NCBI GenBank assembly: GCA_039000515.1
Contig: JBCFYV010000012.1
Location: forward strand, 84,377,784 to 84,441,783
Source: Timema cristinae
Lineage: Eukaryota; Arthropoda; Insecta; Phasmatodea; Timematidae
Length of the DNA stretch: 64,000 nt
Direction of reading: 5' to 3'
In this document: one piece after another, positions 12,851 to 25,121 of the stretch
Layout: every line of letters begins with the position of its first letter
Position numbering within the stretch: position 1 is the stretch's first letter
The notes under the pieces: model-generated
Told to the model about the DNA's origin: nothing
Database searches by the model: none
What the model saw: only the letters and a program-made list of their open reading frames with translations
Program-made: the position numbers and the translations under genes

Positions 12851-13013
12851 AATGATTAGTTAAGTCAAATAGCATGCATGATGAATCAAATTAAACCAAA
12901 AAACCCCACCAGAATCCAATATAACACAATGCGGTTGGACTTACTTTTTTAGAATGACCCTGGTGCCAGTGACCAAGGGCAAGCTGCATCCACAACTTCT
13001 TATCTTGTTCCAG

Positions 13014-13284
13014 ATACATTCCCCGTTCAACCCGCTCTCAGAACCCCAAGTTTGTCGAAAAGCAGCGCAGTTTCCTCAAGAAGGTGCACTCAATGGTGAA
13101 TGAGGATCTTGACGAGGAAAGTGACAGTGACACCAAGGAGGAATCAAAGGAACCTCTAATCACCAACATCAATCTAGAGGACGCCCCAGATACCAATGGT
13201 GACGCCAGTCCAGGCCTCATAGAACCAAACTATGACGAGGACATGGCTGAGCTACGCAGACGTAGCCTCAGGAAGGAGATAACG
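13014..13284 (+). CDS. ZMYND8: Acidic N-terminal exon of the ZMYND8-like gene
   Basis: The acceptor TTGTTCCAG|A and the donor ACG|GTAAAA bound 271 bases that enter in phase 2 and leave in phase 0. The segment begins YIPRSTRSQNPKFVEKQ; the STRS phrase followed by a polar residue pair and Pro resembles the ISTRS start of vertebrate ZMYND8. It continues with an acidic run (NEDLDEESDSDTKEESKE) and ends RRRSLRKEIT. GC content is clearly above that of the flanking introns. It joins the PHD exon at 39684 in frame across a 26-kb intron. The acidic part is probably unstructured. Confidence 0.75.
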
Positions 13285-13320
13285 GTAAAAACAATTTCCT
13301 TATGATGAAATGTACAAATA

Positions 13321-14426
13321 CAGTCAACTCTGGTTTTAGTGAACTAGGTTATAGTAAATATTCGGTTTCAATGAACCTAATTCATCTGTCCCAACCCACA
13401 TACATTTCAATGTGTATTAAAAAATTAATTTATTATGAAACCTCAACTTTGGTTTTAGTGAACAGAAATATTGAACCTTTAAATAAGAAATGTCATTTTA
13501 ACATCATAATTATTTAAAAACATTACTTAGTGTTTGTTTAAACTTGAAGACACCGATTATCTGAGTTTTTGTTTAGGTGTACAAATTTTGACTGAAAGTA
13601 TGAAATGTGGAAAGGGGGGGTTGAGCTTAAACAGTCACTGTATGCATTGATTGACCTGGCTTAATACCTTTGTCTGTGGCAAGTAAAGAAAGATGGTCTT
13701 CTGAGTTGTAATAATACAACAGGAGCTATAAGACAGTGAATGACAGTCTGTGACCATTTAGTAATTGTTTTCACTAATCCCTTTCTTTGATAGTGTATAT
13801 GGAACTCAAAAGATTAGACTTTTCTACTCAGTTTAAAAGGTGACCTGACGGTCTAGGGGTAAGGTGTCAGACCTTTGTGCTAAAGGTCCGGGGTTGAATC
13901 CTCGGTTCCGGCACAGATTTATTTGATTACCAAACCCGTCCTTCACCTCCAACAAGACATGTATTAATCATAGCTTGTTAATGTTGGGAATGCCAGGCCT
14001 CCACCGTGGTTCGGATCCCATGTTAATCTGTAGGTCCCCCATTTCATCTCACAATCACCCTACCATTACACATTAGCATAAGTGCTTACAACTCGAATGG
14101 GTAGTAAGATGTGGTGCTAATAATAATACTCAATTTAGTTTTTTGAATGCATGGATAGTGTGGAATCAAGTGTGAGAAAAGGACACTCTAGAGAAGGATC
14201 TGAAAAAAATATTAAAAACACTATATAGTAAACAAATGCATATAACAAATTTTTTAAGATTAATTAATACATTTCAAGAAACAGAGATTGTATTTGAACT
14301 CTTTATTTATTTGTCACTAACCCACTACTTTCAGATTAAAAGAAAAAAAATCTGTTTTAATGAACTTCGGACATAGTGAACAAAATATCTTAGTCCGTAG
14401 AGGTTCATTATAACCAGAGTTTACTA
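13321..14426. mobile_element. Pogo/Tc1-like DNA transposon remnant with terminal inverted repeats
   Basis: The left end is CAGTCAACTCTGGTTTTAGT. The right end, reverse-complemented, is TAGTAAACTCTGGTTATAAT. Both are flanked by TA (13319-13320 and 14427-14428), the target duplication of the Tc1/mariner/pogo superfamily. No transposase frame survives, so it is a non-autonomous or gutted copy. A family A SINE sits inside it at 13840-14128. Extra TTTTAGTGAAC phrases near 13455 and 14355 are sub-terminal repeats. Confidence 0.7.
13840..14128 (+). mobile_element. tRNA-derived SINE, family A, nested in pogo-like element
   Basis: It starts GTGACCTGACGGTCTAGGGG, has a B-box GGGGTTGAATCCTC, and ends GGGTAGTAAGATGTGGTGCT with a short (AAT) tail. 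Flanks ACTCAGTTTA (13827) and ACTCAATTTA (14128) look like a target-site duplication with one mismatch. Confidence 0.85.
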
Positions 14427-14529
14427 TAACTAAAAAGTTAAAATTGCTGTTTGGAAATTGAATATCAGATTTCATAGCGTTGCAATTATACCAAAGTCCC
14501 AGAGCTCTTAATACTAATTCAAAGCCACA

Positions 14530-14720
14530 ATCAAGTAAATATTGAAAACTCGGAAATGTCAGAGAATCGATAACTCTCAAAAAATCAGAAGATTCTGTAA
14601 TTGCTTTGGGGAAGTAGGGGCTGTCTAGAAGAAAGGAATGTCTTTATTGCATCTTATTCAAAAAATTAAGTCAATATTTATTTTTGAGTGCATCCCAAAA
14701 CTAATTATTTAGAACAAGTG
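14530..14720. repeat. Dispersed repeat, direct partner at 39170-39395
   Basis: Shared ordered phrases are GGAAAT.TCAGAGAATC, TCTGTAATTGCTT, ATCTTATTCAAA and TATTTATTTTTGAGTGCAT, all present again at 39185-39350. It is noncoding. Confidence 0.55.
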
Positions 14721-14865
14721 GTATATATTAACTTTTTTTACAAACCCCATCAACAGGGTCCAGAAGTTGATGCCCTTAGAAAAAAAATGCACTTAAAAAT
14801 TGTGTGTTTTTATGTCCTAAAAATACAAATGATGCTCTTAAAAACACACATTTAAAATTCAACTA

Positions 14866-15106
14866 CCCACCTCGGTGGTTTAGCTAGCTAGCGCTATTCG
14901 TGTTGAGCTCGACTGCCAAGAACGGGGAGATTGAGGTTTGAATCTCAGTCAAGTGAACCGGGGAGAGGGTGTTTCCTAAATTTTTTCTCACTCTCCCTCT
15001 ATGCAAATGCAGATTCACTTCCCTAAATTCAACCTTCCTAATTCATTAGAGTAATTAGTACTTAAGCGTATAACCCGAATGGGTAGTAAGTAATACGCGG
15101 TGCTAA
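14866..15106 (+). mobile_element. tRNA-derived SINE, family B
   Basis: It begins ACCTCGGTGGTTTAGCTAGC (A-box-like region), has a B-box GAGGTTTGAATCTC, an internal CACTCTCCCTCTATGCAAAT segment, and the tail ATAACCCGAATGGGTAGTAA then CGCGGTGCTAA. Its head differs from family A but its tail is the same. Confidence 0.85.
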
Positions 15107-16648
15107 AAAAATCCAATTGTTGTTATTGTCTGTTTATGTTAATGGCTGGGAATCCTGCAAAGGAATAAATGAATAATACATTGTATGACCAAATACAGCT
15201 ATTAGAAATATTAAAATAGGCAGAACATTAGTATGCATATAGAGAGAGAGAGAAAATTATATCTTAAATTTACCTTACTCTGCATTTCAATGCACTATGA
15301 AGCTCATCTTCAGATACTCTAGTATGACTGACCAGTGAAGAGATTTTTGTATTTGAAGGAGATGTACTCCACATCCACGGATGTAATTATCGCATACTTA
15401 AAAGTTTGGAATGTCACCTGATAATAGGTCTTCATCAATGTCTTTTAAAAAGTCACTTTTACCATCAGAAAACATTAAGCTATGCTCTTTGTTTCATGTC
15501 TGGCTTTATTAAAAATAACACAAGAAAATGAATGCTTCAGATGAACGAAAATAATGAATTTGTGCAGTAAAAACCCCTGTTGGGTGTTACGATTTGATGT
15601 GATAAAAAGGCAGAAAGAGTAAAAACAGAAAAAATGCCACAAGGGCAAAAATATGCGGAGTAAAATTAATGTTTTCAATATCTAGGTGTCAAAATGTGTT
15701 TTCATGCAAGCTACCATTGGGATTAACTTCACAGAAATAAAAAAAGATGCATTGTCATCAACTTTTGGACCCCGCTCATCAATTCCAATATGAGATTAAG
15801 TTGCAGAAACTCAATTTTTGGATAAGAAAAAAAGTCGTGGACACCCCCTACCCTGTGATGCTGAGGCCACTTTTTGGTTATAGTTTTATTTGACTAAATT
15901 GTCACACTTGGGCTGTGGTAGATGGGACTTGTAATTTTACTCTGTGAAATTTTGATGTATATTTTTTGTTCGTTTAACACCATGGTAATGGCTTAACATG
16001 AGAGGTAATGAATGCTCCTCTCATTAGTGTAAAGAGAGCATGGTACACCCATTCTGATTGAATCCAGTTGAATTTTTTAACCTCAACATCTTCATTACAG
16101 ACTGTTCAGACAAGATTTTGGGTTATTTAACTGATAAATAATTTTTTATTTTAAGGCCATGGGTCCATTCAAAAAAGTCTGAGCTTCGTTTTGAAACTTT
16201 AACAAATCTTGGATTGTTTCAATATTTAGAGAATAGGAGATTTAAGGGAATTGATTTTTTTTTCAAGAGTGTAAATAACAGTTTTTTAAAAAAAGGGGCT
16301 TGACATTTAATCCTGTGTGGGTGTGTCTTGTGGATTTTTTTTCCACTGAAGTAGGAATGTGTCCTCTAAGGTCATTGACAGTAAAAATTTGATTGCACAT
16401 TTTAACACACATTTAAAATGCATGTTCTTTTTTACATATCCTAAGGTATGTGGAAATAGTATACTTTGTAAGTCCCACCTTAATAGATCATCTAGCCTGC
16501 GTTTGATAGTTCATATGAATGCATATTCAAGGAGAAAATTATTTTGCATGCATATTTTACTTTTTTGTTTTAGATAAAAATGCATATGTTACTTGTAAAT
16601 GTCATATATTATTACTTGTCATCAACTAGTTGCTAATTGATTAATATA

Positions 16649-16902
16649 ATAATAATATTTAGCACCACGTCTTACTACCTGTTCGGGTTATACGCTTTAA
16701 GTACTAATTACGCTAATGGATTAGGAATTAGGAAGATTGAATTAGAGGAAGTGAACCCTCATTTGCGTGGAGGGAGAGTGGAAAACCATTTTGGAAACCC
16801 CCCCCAGTTCACCCGACCGAGATTCAAACCTCGATCTCCCCGTCCTCAGCAGTCGAGCTCAACACGACAAGTGTGTTAGCCAACTACGCCACCGAGGCGG
16901 GT
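16649..16902 (-). mobile_element. tRNA-derived SINE, family B, with 12-bp target duplication
   Basis: On the - strand: CCGCCTCGGTGGCGTAGTTG head, B-box GAGGTTTGAATCTC, TAACCCGAACAGGTAGTAAG tail. TTGATTAATATA occurs at 16637-16648 and again at 16903-16914, an exact 12-bp duplication. The open frame at 16637-16879 is SINE sequence and not a gene. Confidence 0.9.
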
Positions 16903-17159
16903 TTGATTAATATAGTTTCTGCAGTCCATCGAGTATAAAATAAAACAAAATGTGTGTGTGCATCCTTGAATGTAATAGGCAAATTTTTGTATTATATTAC
17001 ACAATTAAGACTAGGAGATAAACTAGGAAATCCCAACTGAGTTGTCATGAAGCTAAGCAAATCCAATTAGCATCAGGCATGCCATCACATGATTGGTGGT
17101 TTCTCGAGTTTTTAAGTATTCTGTCACTCAGTTTCATGTTGATACATGAAAAAGGTAGA

Positions 17160-17700
17160 TGTGAACGGTGCATTAGTTTAATTGAGGAATGCCGCCCACA
17201 AAAAATCACAAAATGCCTTGTTGCATAGATATGTAAAGGAGTTTGGAAGTAATGTTTTAAGTGAATGTGGCAAAGCATTTTTTGATCTGGTATACAAAAA
17301 GTGTTTCTGTGGAGAAGTTTTTTAAAGTTGTACAGCATATTAATAGAGTGCGTCATAAAGACAGAGTTCAGAAGAAATCTACTTTAAATCAACAATTACA
17401 AGCAAACTATATGAACAGTCAAGTTCAAGTGACAACATTTCTAAAGACTTATGTTTATCTTTAGTGAGTTCAGACATTCCGCTGTAGTAACTGAATAATG
17501 TGCATCTTCAGGGTTTCACAGAAAAATAAACAAACAAAAGGTTTCTGGTCAAGTTTGCATTACGAAAAAAGCATGTGCCACAGTGTTTTCAAAATGTAAT
17601 TTGTAATATACAGGATACATTGAAATGCAAATATCTGGTTTCAATAGATGAAACAACAGACATAGCAGGATATTGTATGTAGTGCTGTAGTTAGGGTTGA
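17160..17700 (+). pseudogene. hAT-like (CGGBP1-related type) transposase remnant, N-terminal half
   Basis: Translating in shifting frames gives YVKEFGSNVLSECGKAFFDL, then a stop-broken stretch, then LVSSDIPL and, near 17640, a VSIDETTD motif. The DETTD signature and the preceding pattern are typical of hAT-type transposases and transposase-derived genes of the CGGBP1-like group common in insects. Several stops and frame changes show it is dead. The C-terminal half of a similar protein lies at 23890-24620 on the other strand; these may be two fragments or two copies. Confidence 0.55.
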
Positions 17701-17794
17701 AAAAACCCCGGATTATTAAAAAAAAACAGTTGGGCTTTTGGGTTTTTGTAGGTTAATTAAAGATATTAAGTGATTTTATCTTATTAGACCAATA

Positions 17795-18015
17795 ATTAAA
17801 ATATATTAATTATTCAGAATAAAAAAAACCCAATTTTAATCTTAATATAGTAAGGAAAGTAGTAATAAGAGACACAATAAAGGAAAACAATAATGCAACA
17901 ATGTAATTCTTGGCAAAAATACTGTAAAAGATAGCAGGTTTGGGGGAAAAATAGATTGTGTTGAAGGAGTAGTAAGAGGGTGAGGGAGGACCATGCATCA
18001 AATTACTGGCAAGCC
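17795..18015 (-). repeat. Inverted partner of the 12590-12850 repeat
   Basis: Reverse complement shows TGCATGGTCCTCCCTC, GCCAAGAATTACATTGTTGC and GTGTCTCTTATTACTACTTT in the same order as 12605-12795. Confidence 0.65.
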
Positions 18016-19284
18016 AAATCAGAATTGATTTGCTTTATTTACTTAAAGATAAAAGATAAGAACTTTTGTTCTCATTTGCTTTTTTTTTTTTGTGAAAGTA
18101 CCATTTCAAGGGCTAGTTGCTAGTTTAAGGCTGAGCCTACCCATAAATGCATGGTTCTAAACAAAAAAAGTTAAAAAAAACATATAATAACCCAACATTG
18201 TTGTTTTTTATTTATTTTAGTAACAGATCTGGGCATCTTTCATACTTCTTATGGAATTTTCAAACCATGCTAAAAAAACATATTAAAATGTTTCCATTTC
18301 AATGCATTTTAAATAGGAATACAAAAATTATTAATCAATTTATTTATTTTCTTTGTAAAATTAAGCTAGAGTGTTGGTTTATAACACATCATTTAATTAT
18401 TCTTTTCTGATTCTTTTCAAATATTTTTTAAATTTGGACCGGTTTCAATAATCATGATGACATTGAGCTCTTAACAGTTTTAAATACAACTTATCTTTCT
18501 ATGAATAGTTATCCTAGTTGATAATAGGTGCTGTTAGTATGAAGTATAATCATTACCTATTTACAAGCTAGTATTGTTTTGCAAACGTTGGCTAACCTGC
18601 AATATCAGAATCCAGGTTGTAGTGGAAGATGAAGCTAATCTCTGTGACCTCCTTGAGTCAAGAAAACATTAATACCATGTTCATTGAGATAAGAAGGGCC
18701 CATGTTCAACTATGAAAATATTCGTAATTAAATTTAAACATCTTAATATATTAAGTAACTAAAATACTCAAAGTCTTAACTGCTGTGTGAATAAAGATAG
18801 TTGGTCCATACTTACTTGTAGGCCTATATGATCTCACTCTAGTGATACATTATTTTCATAGAAAAAACCATATTCTTCTCCGTATACAAAGTTTTATGAC
18901 ATTAGCCCTTATTTAACTGAAGCAGTCAAACATTTAAAATTCTACACTGCACTCGTGGCCTGCATTATTTCACGTTTTTTTATTCTTGAGCATTGCAGGT
19001 TGTTATAATAAGTGTTAAAAGTAATATTCAGAGTATAAAAAAATTATTCCACATTGACTTTTTAATCCATTACCAATATTATAATATATAAAAATAGGCA
19101 TTCCTGCTCATATAAAATATAGTTATTTTAAATAAAATATGGTCATTATGTAATTTGGAGATGTTCTCAATATGTTTTTATTTACTATATTTGTTTTACG
19201 GTCTAAGATTTGACTCTCATTGGACTTTGGAATAAGCTATTTAAAAAAAATAATTAATGAGCAAAGTTTTTGATAGCCAAAGTG

Positions 19285-19440
19285 GGTGTAATAATCACAA
19301 TTTGTGAATGTGTAGAATGCCAGGCCTTCATCGTGTTTCGGATCCCATGTTAAACTGTGGGTTCTCCATTTCATCACCACGTTAATGTAAATGCGTGCAA
19401 CCCTAACGGGTAGTAAGACACAGTGCTAATAATATTAATA
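19285..19440 (+). mobile_element. 5'-truncated family A SINE
   Basis: It has the family A body phrases AATGCCAGGCCTTCATCGTG and TTCGGATCCCATGTTAAACT, and the tail CCTAACGGGTAGTAAGACAC. The tRNA-like head is missing. Confidence 0.75.
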
Positions 19441-20992
19441 TTGACTAATTTGTATGTAATAATTTACTGATAATGTAGTAAACTATACCTTTAAAAGTAT
19501 ATCTTGATGTGGGAATAAAAAACTGAAGAGGACTACAAATGTGGTCATCACTGTGGATGTGTCAGTCAGTCAATCCCCTACTAAGAGGTGAAAGAGTAGG
19601 TGTGTTTAGGGGTTCTTAAACACCTTCCAACGAAAGTATTGTTATATTTAAAAAAAAAGTTTCAAGAGGGATTGATGCTTAAAAAATTCCTCACTACTTG
19701 CTGGGATACTTGACAACGACCTACCAAAGGTAATACAACTCCCAAAATAAATTTCTGTTAATGGCCCTGGATCCAGTTTTTAAGTGATACAAATTTCTAG
19801 ATATTATATATGTAAAGCACATAGTGGTTTCAACTCATCTAATTTTTTGGAGGGTTGAAGGGCACTTTCGCGAGTGGCTCTCCCATTGGATCAATCCATA
19901 AGCTTCTATGTTTGTCAATTTTTGTTCAATGAGGCCAAGACATAAACATGAATACAAAAAGCGCTAATGCATAAGGATTTATTTTTTCTAAATATGACAC
20001 GTAAGATATTGACTACCGAATGCTAACTTTCAACATTTATAAAACCAAATAAAAAAGATTGTTAGCAAAGCTATAAATGCATATTGTGTTTTGTGACTAG
20101 AATAATAATAATAAATCAAATATTTCTAAAAACATATTACTAGATAGGTCTTTTATTAAGTCTGTGTGCGTTCATAATTATTTTCAATTTCAAATCCAAT
20201 CCGAATTTTGGCCGACTCAAATCAAATCTCTTCTCATGTATAGAAAAATTTGAATCGAATAAGAATCAAATCTTATGCTAGTTTTATTTGATCAAATGGA
20301 ATCCTGGTTGAATCCATTGCTTAAATAAGAAAAATTGGATTGAATATTTTATTTTTTAAATAGGTTCATATCTGAATCAAACAATTTATTTTAGGCTTAT
20401 TAGGTTACTATTTCAAATAGAATCCATGTTGAATATTTCACTATGTTAAGTTTCTGAGTTCCAATCCAATAATAGAATATTTCAAAATATGATGATACTC
20501 ATTATACACACATTTTAGGTTTATTAACAAAAAATGTAGGCCTATGCAATAACACTAATCTCTATAGGTGAAACATCAAATAAAGATCACACAATTTTTT
20601 TCCACTCAATGTGCAAAGCTTGATTAATATTTAAAAAAGGGTAGGCTTAGCTTCTTTAAAAAAAATCGTCACAAACAACTGTCACCTCGCGTGATTCCTT
20701 CAAGACCTGAAAGTCAAGTTAATTCCTTTATTCACTCAACTCTGCAACTGGTTTGGTTTGATTGTATTTATTTGCAAGTAAGAATTATAAACTCAAATTT
20801 TAAGCTAAGCTCATAGAATCTGAATCTAAGATCTATTTAGATTCAAGATTTCAAATCAAATTCATATCTTTCCAATACTGATATTTTAAATTTTGGATTG
20901 GATCAGAAAAATATTCTAAATTTCTAATTGAATTTGAATCTAACTACGATTCAAATTCGACTTTAAATTTTGAAGATTCGCACCGGCTTACC

Positions 20993-21029
<37 letters not shown>

Positions 21030-23394
21030 AACTGTTTTTAAACTTGATATTGACATCTGATCTATGTAAACTACTTAGGACGTTCAATAAATATGGAACT
21101 TACACAAGGAGCTTTTTTATTACCAGTGGTTCCCGATCTAATGCTTGTATGAAAATAAATAATATATTATATTGCTGACACTATTTTTTTATTGCTATGT
21201 ATTTTTTAATCAAAGTTATTCTGAATAACATTTATTTGTAATAAGCCCTGTAACTAATTTACAATTTAGTACAATGCAATTATTATTTGGGATGTATCCA
21301 AGTCCTTTCACAAGTATATATTTGAACTTATTAATGTAAATTACATCTTGATACAGGTTCTATTCCCACGTATAAGTGTAATTTTCAATTATATTAAAAT
21401 TATTAATGGAAAATTATTGTTAAATTAAATAGTATTTTAAAAATGAAACAGGCCCTAGTGCTAAATTAAAATAAATATATGTAAATTTATACTATTAATT
21501 TTACGACAGCACGTTTGCCTACCGAATTGTGGACTTCTTGTTAGTTCCCACCATATCCGAAATAATTATTCTGGTGAAATTAAGTTTCCCCCAACCTAGT
21601 GATACATTGACAGCTGGAGAACCAGGTGTTCTATATTTTATATGAATATGTTTGAGTGTGTCATGTTCTGGTTCAAAATATTCACGTTTAAAGTATAAGG
21701 TCCATCCATGTACACATGCTTAAAATTAAAACTAAATAATCGGGCCTAGTGGTATTAAATTTGTTTGGAATCTTGAAATTATTTTTAGTAGTCTATGTTC
21801 TATCGATAGAACGAGGTATAGGGGGTTCATAATTATATATTTACGTTTATGAGACTACAGGTATGGATGGGTTAATGTATCACGTATGAGTGAGAACAAT
21901 GTGTATCATCCTGAACTAATGTATTTTTCCTCACCACTATGATTTCACACACAAAGTTTTTTTAGAGCATAAAGCATTGTTTCTCCATCTCAGGGTGGTA
22001 GATTTTGATACATCACCTATATTTCATGCCATTTTTGTATGAAACATCCTTATGTCTATGTGTTTTGAGTTTAGGAAACACTCAGTGGATGGCATACTAA
22101 AAATATAATACTCTTTTGAAGTCAAAAAGGTATCGCTGAAAAATGAGATTAATATTATCTAAAGCAAGAATATTTTTCTAGTGCAATATTTTTTTTAGAG
22201 ACTCAATTATTAACTTTCCATATTTTCTCGCTGCACTGTAGGGTGCCTTGGCACCCCATTGAGAATGTCTGACTTAGACTATAAAGAAGTGATTCCCAAA
22301 CTGTGGTACGTGGACCTTCAGAGAAATGTGACGTAACACTGAGTTTTATGAATCATAAAATATAATGTGAATACAGCATACAGTACTCCTAAATTTAATT
22401 CACCAAAGTTAAAATACTTAAAAATTAATTTTAAAGATTTTTGAATGTAAGTACAACACATTTACTCCTAAATATAATTCATCACATTTAAAACAATCAC
22501 CCCCGTATTTAAGTCTGATAGACAAATTAATGCAGATTTTGACGTAAAGTGAAGGCATTTCTTTCTTTTCATCTATCAAAATTTTGTTTGATTTACTGCT
22601 AGAGCTTTGTTAACATTTGGAACAACCGTTCATACTTTGCAAACAACAAACATGTATGTCTTTTATTTCATAAAGAGCCGGAAGTGGTACGTTGGTTAGG
22701 GGCTGTCTTATTTATGTTTTCTCTTTTGTAAACATGTGTGTTCGGTCCAATAAATAATTTAAGTACAATTGTTTTTTTTTTTATCTTTTTACTAATTAAA
22801 ATTTGAATTTTAGACTCTATATTGTGTGAGACCGTTTTTGAACTAAGATATTTTTTAAAAATAAATAGCCTACTAGAGCTAGTTTGAGAATAGCTGTGTA
22901 AGTTTTTAATGTCTCATAAGTAATCTTTTCAAGCACCATTTTTCACTATAATAATTTGCAATCCCATTGGTAAAATTTTAATAAGGGGGGGAGAGTTAAG
23001 TGTGTGATTGTTTCACACTGCCACTAATCAGTTAAAGTAAAACAGACCATCGGGTATTAAAAGGGCATGCACCCCAGAACTGGAACATTTTAAATAGACC
23101 CCTTTGAAATCATCCGAAAAAATTTGGGTTTTTATTTTGGCCTCCACAGCCACCTGCAAATACCCTTAACTCTCTTACATCTGAATTTAATACCTTTACT
23201 TTATTTTACATCCATTACTGTTTCCAGCCTGTGACCTGGGTCCGTGTTTTATTCAAGCCATATATTTTCCACTACCGGCTTGGTAGGTCTGTCATAGCTT
23301 CATATCCCTTATAATCTAACTTAAGACTAGAACAGCCACAACATCCAGTCCTGGTTGTTAATTCATCACTGTGAAAGGGTAAACCCACAGTTCA

Positions 23395-23490
23395 TCAACG
23401 ATAAATTTTTCGGCCATGCCAGGAATCGAACTTGGGACCCTTAGCTCAGTAGATAAACATGCCACCAGCTGTGCTAAGGTGTCAGATTGA
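23395..23490 (-). repeat. tRNA-like SINE head of a third type
   Basis: Read on the - strand: CTTAGCACAGCTGGTGGCAT (A-box-like) and AAGTTCGATTCCTGGCATGG (B-box). The spacing fits a tRNA, but the molecule lacks a credible acceptor stem, so it is a SINE head. The body probably runs to about 23230. It does not share the family A/B tail. Confidence 0.55.
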
Positions 23491-23889
23491 ATCCAATACC
23501 CTGTTGTTTTACGTATGATACACGGGCAGCATTGGCAATTTCATTGAACCCTTTGGGCCTCTCAGCTTCAGTCCAACCAAATGCAAACAGGTTATCTTAC
23601 ATAAGATGAACAATATGCACCATTGTCTACCATAGTGGACAGACTGATCGGGTACTTTAGATTAGATATGATTTTCCTTACAGTTGTATGAGAAAACCAG
23701 AGAGGTCTCTTAATTTTTTACCAAACAGATTAATCGTTGAATCATTATTTATCAAATTTGTATGCACAGTCAAATAGTAAAATATGCAAGGAAAATGTAA
23801 ATATATGCACCATAATATACCAAAATAAATTAACAAAAATCAAATAAACTATTTGTTTTGTGGAAAATCTCACCTTACTCATGGCTATT

Positions 23890-24620
23890 ACAGTATATAA
23901 TGAAAATCATACTGAGAATTTCTTCTGTGAAGCTCCTACGTCTGTCACTGAAAGATGTTTAAAACAATGAAAATGTCCTTTTGACATCGCACTATGTCAC
24001 AGGTGTATGAGGAAAACTCAATTCTTCTTCAGTGAATTCTTCTCGTATTTCATTTTCTTCACCAGACAACTTTTTGCTAATTTGACTTACTATTTTATAA
24101 CCAGGATTTTTATTTAATATTTGATTAATCTTATCGAATACAATTTTACTAACGCCGTGAGTTTCTGAAAACAATGCTACTTAAATTTGATCTATCAGAG
24201 AAAGTGAGCACTGCAAGGCATTACTATGAGCCTCCAACTGTGTTATAATTTCAGATAGTTTAGAGAAGTGGCTGCGGATGTACCAAATCTTTTCTTGAAT
24301 TTCACTTTCATAAACACATTCAAGAGCTATCACAATGCTGGTTGTATCTTCCGCATTTAAGGAATCTAACACAGTTTTCAGTTCACCGAAATGTTCGGCA
24401 TAGTATGACTTTGCCTTTAACCACAAACCCCGTCAAGTTAAAACTAGCAGAGGAGGTAAAGGCAAAGTTGGATATAGTTTATGAAATTTTTCACTTTTCT
24501 AATAGGTGCCTTCACAAATACTTCCTTGAAATTGGAGATAAGACGATCCACATCTTAATACTGGCCTCTAATAGTTTCAGTGACATGATGTAGATTGTGA
24601 GCAAGGCACAACAGATGAAT
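23890..24620 (-). pseudogene. hAT-like (CGGBP1-related type) transposase remnant, C-terminal half
   Basis: On the - strand, near 24600-24490 it reads LCLAHNLHHVTETIRGQY, a stop, then DVDRLISNFKEVFVKAPIRK. Next comes a segment with WYIRSHFSKLSEIITQLEA, and finally FPHTPVT followed by a stop and CDVKRTFSL...SDRRRSFTEE. The CLAHALH-like motif and the hAT dimerisation-domain pattern (SCDVERSFS-like, LSDRRRSF) identify the family. In-frame stops break it. It is probably related to the N-terminal half seen at 17160-17700. Confidence 0.65.
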
Positions 24621-25121
24621 TAATTTGGAATAAAGAACTTTAAATCCAGCTGCCACTTTAACAATATATGGAGCAGCAATACTGAGAAATAAAACATTGT
24701 GTACCCCACCTGGTCACTAGACAAGTAACTAGTCATTGTAAAATTTTGCAACTGTAGAAAATTTATCCCGTCAAGGATATGAATATTCAGCAGGAATAAT
24801 CTACTATCGCCTTTCATTGCCCCAACTATACCACCAGGGTGGTTATCATTTTACCCAGCCCCCCCCCCCCTTGCCCCTCCCCCTTTAAAAAAAACCACCT
24901 GGGTTTTATTTAAAAAATTCACTTTATCTATTTTGCATACAAAGGAATCATCTAATAAATTTTTGAAAATGGTTGGTCATTCTGTTGAAAACCCTTTGGT
25001 TCAAAACCAATGATAGATAATACATTGATTTGTATATAGTGTTATACACAAGTTTTGAAATTACAGATTTTATACAATAGACTAAACTATAAAATGTTTT
25101 AATTGGTTCAACAAAATAATA

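Larger units (their letters stand above)
8968..13013 (+). other. Intron between basic N-terminal exon and acidic exon
   Basis: About 4.0 kb, AT-rich, bounded by GTGAGT and a CTTCTTATCTTGTTCCAG acceptor. It holds a repeat copy near 9280-9480, a SINE at 11824-12130, microsatellite TTA runs and an inverted-repeat partner at 12590-12850. No gene is seen. A B-box-like GGGTTCTGATTCCC near 9104 may mark another tRNA-derived scrap. Confidence 0.7.

Noticed and set aside
16637..16879. 80-codon + frame, similar to the - frame at 28574-28840
   Set aside because: Both are translations of the antisense of family B SINEs.
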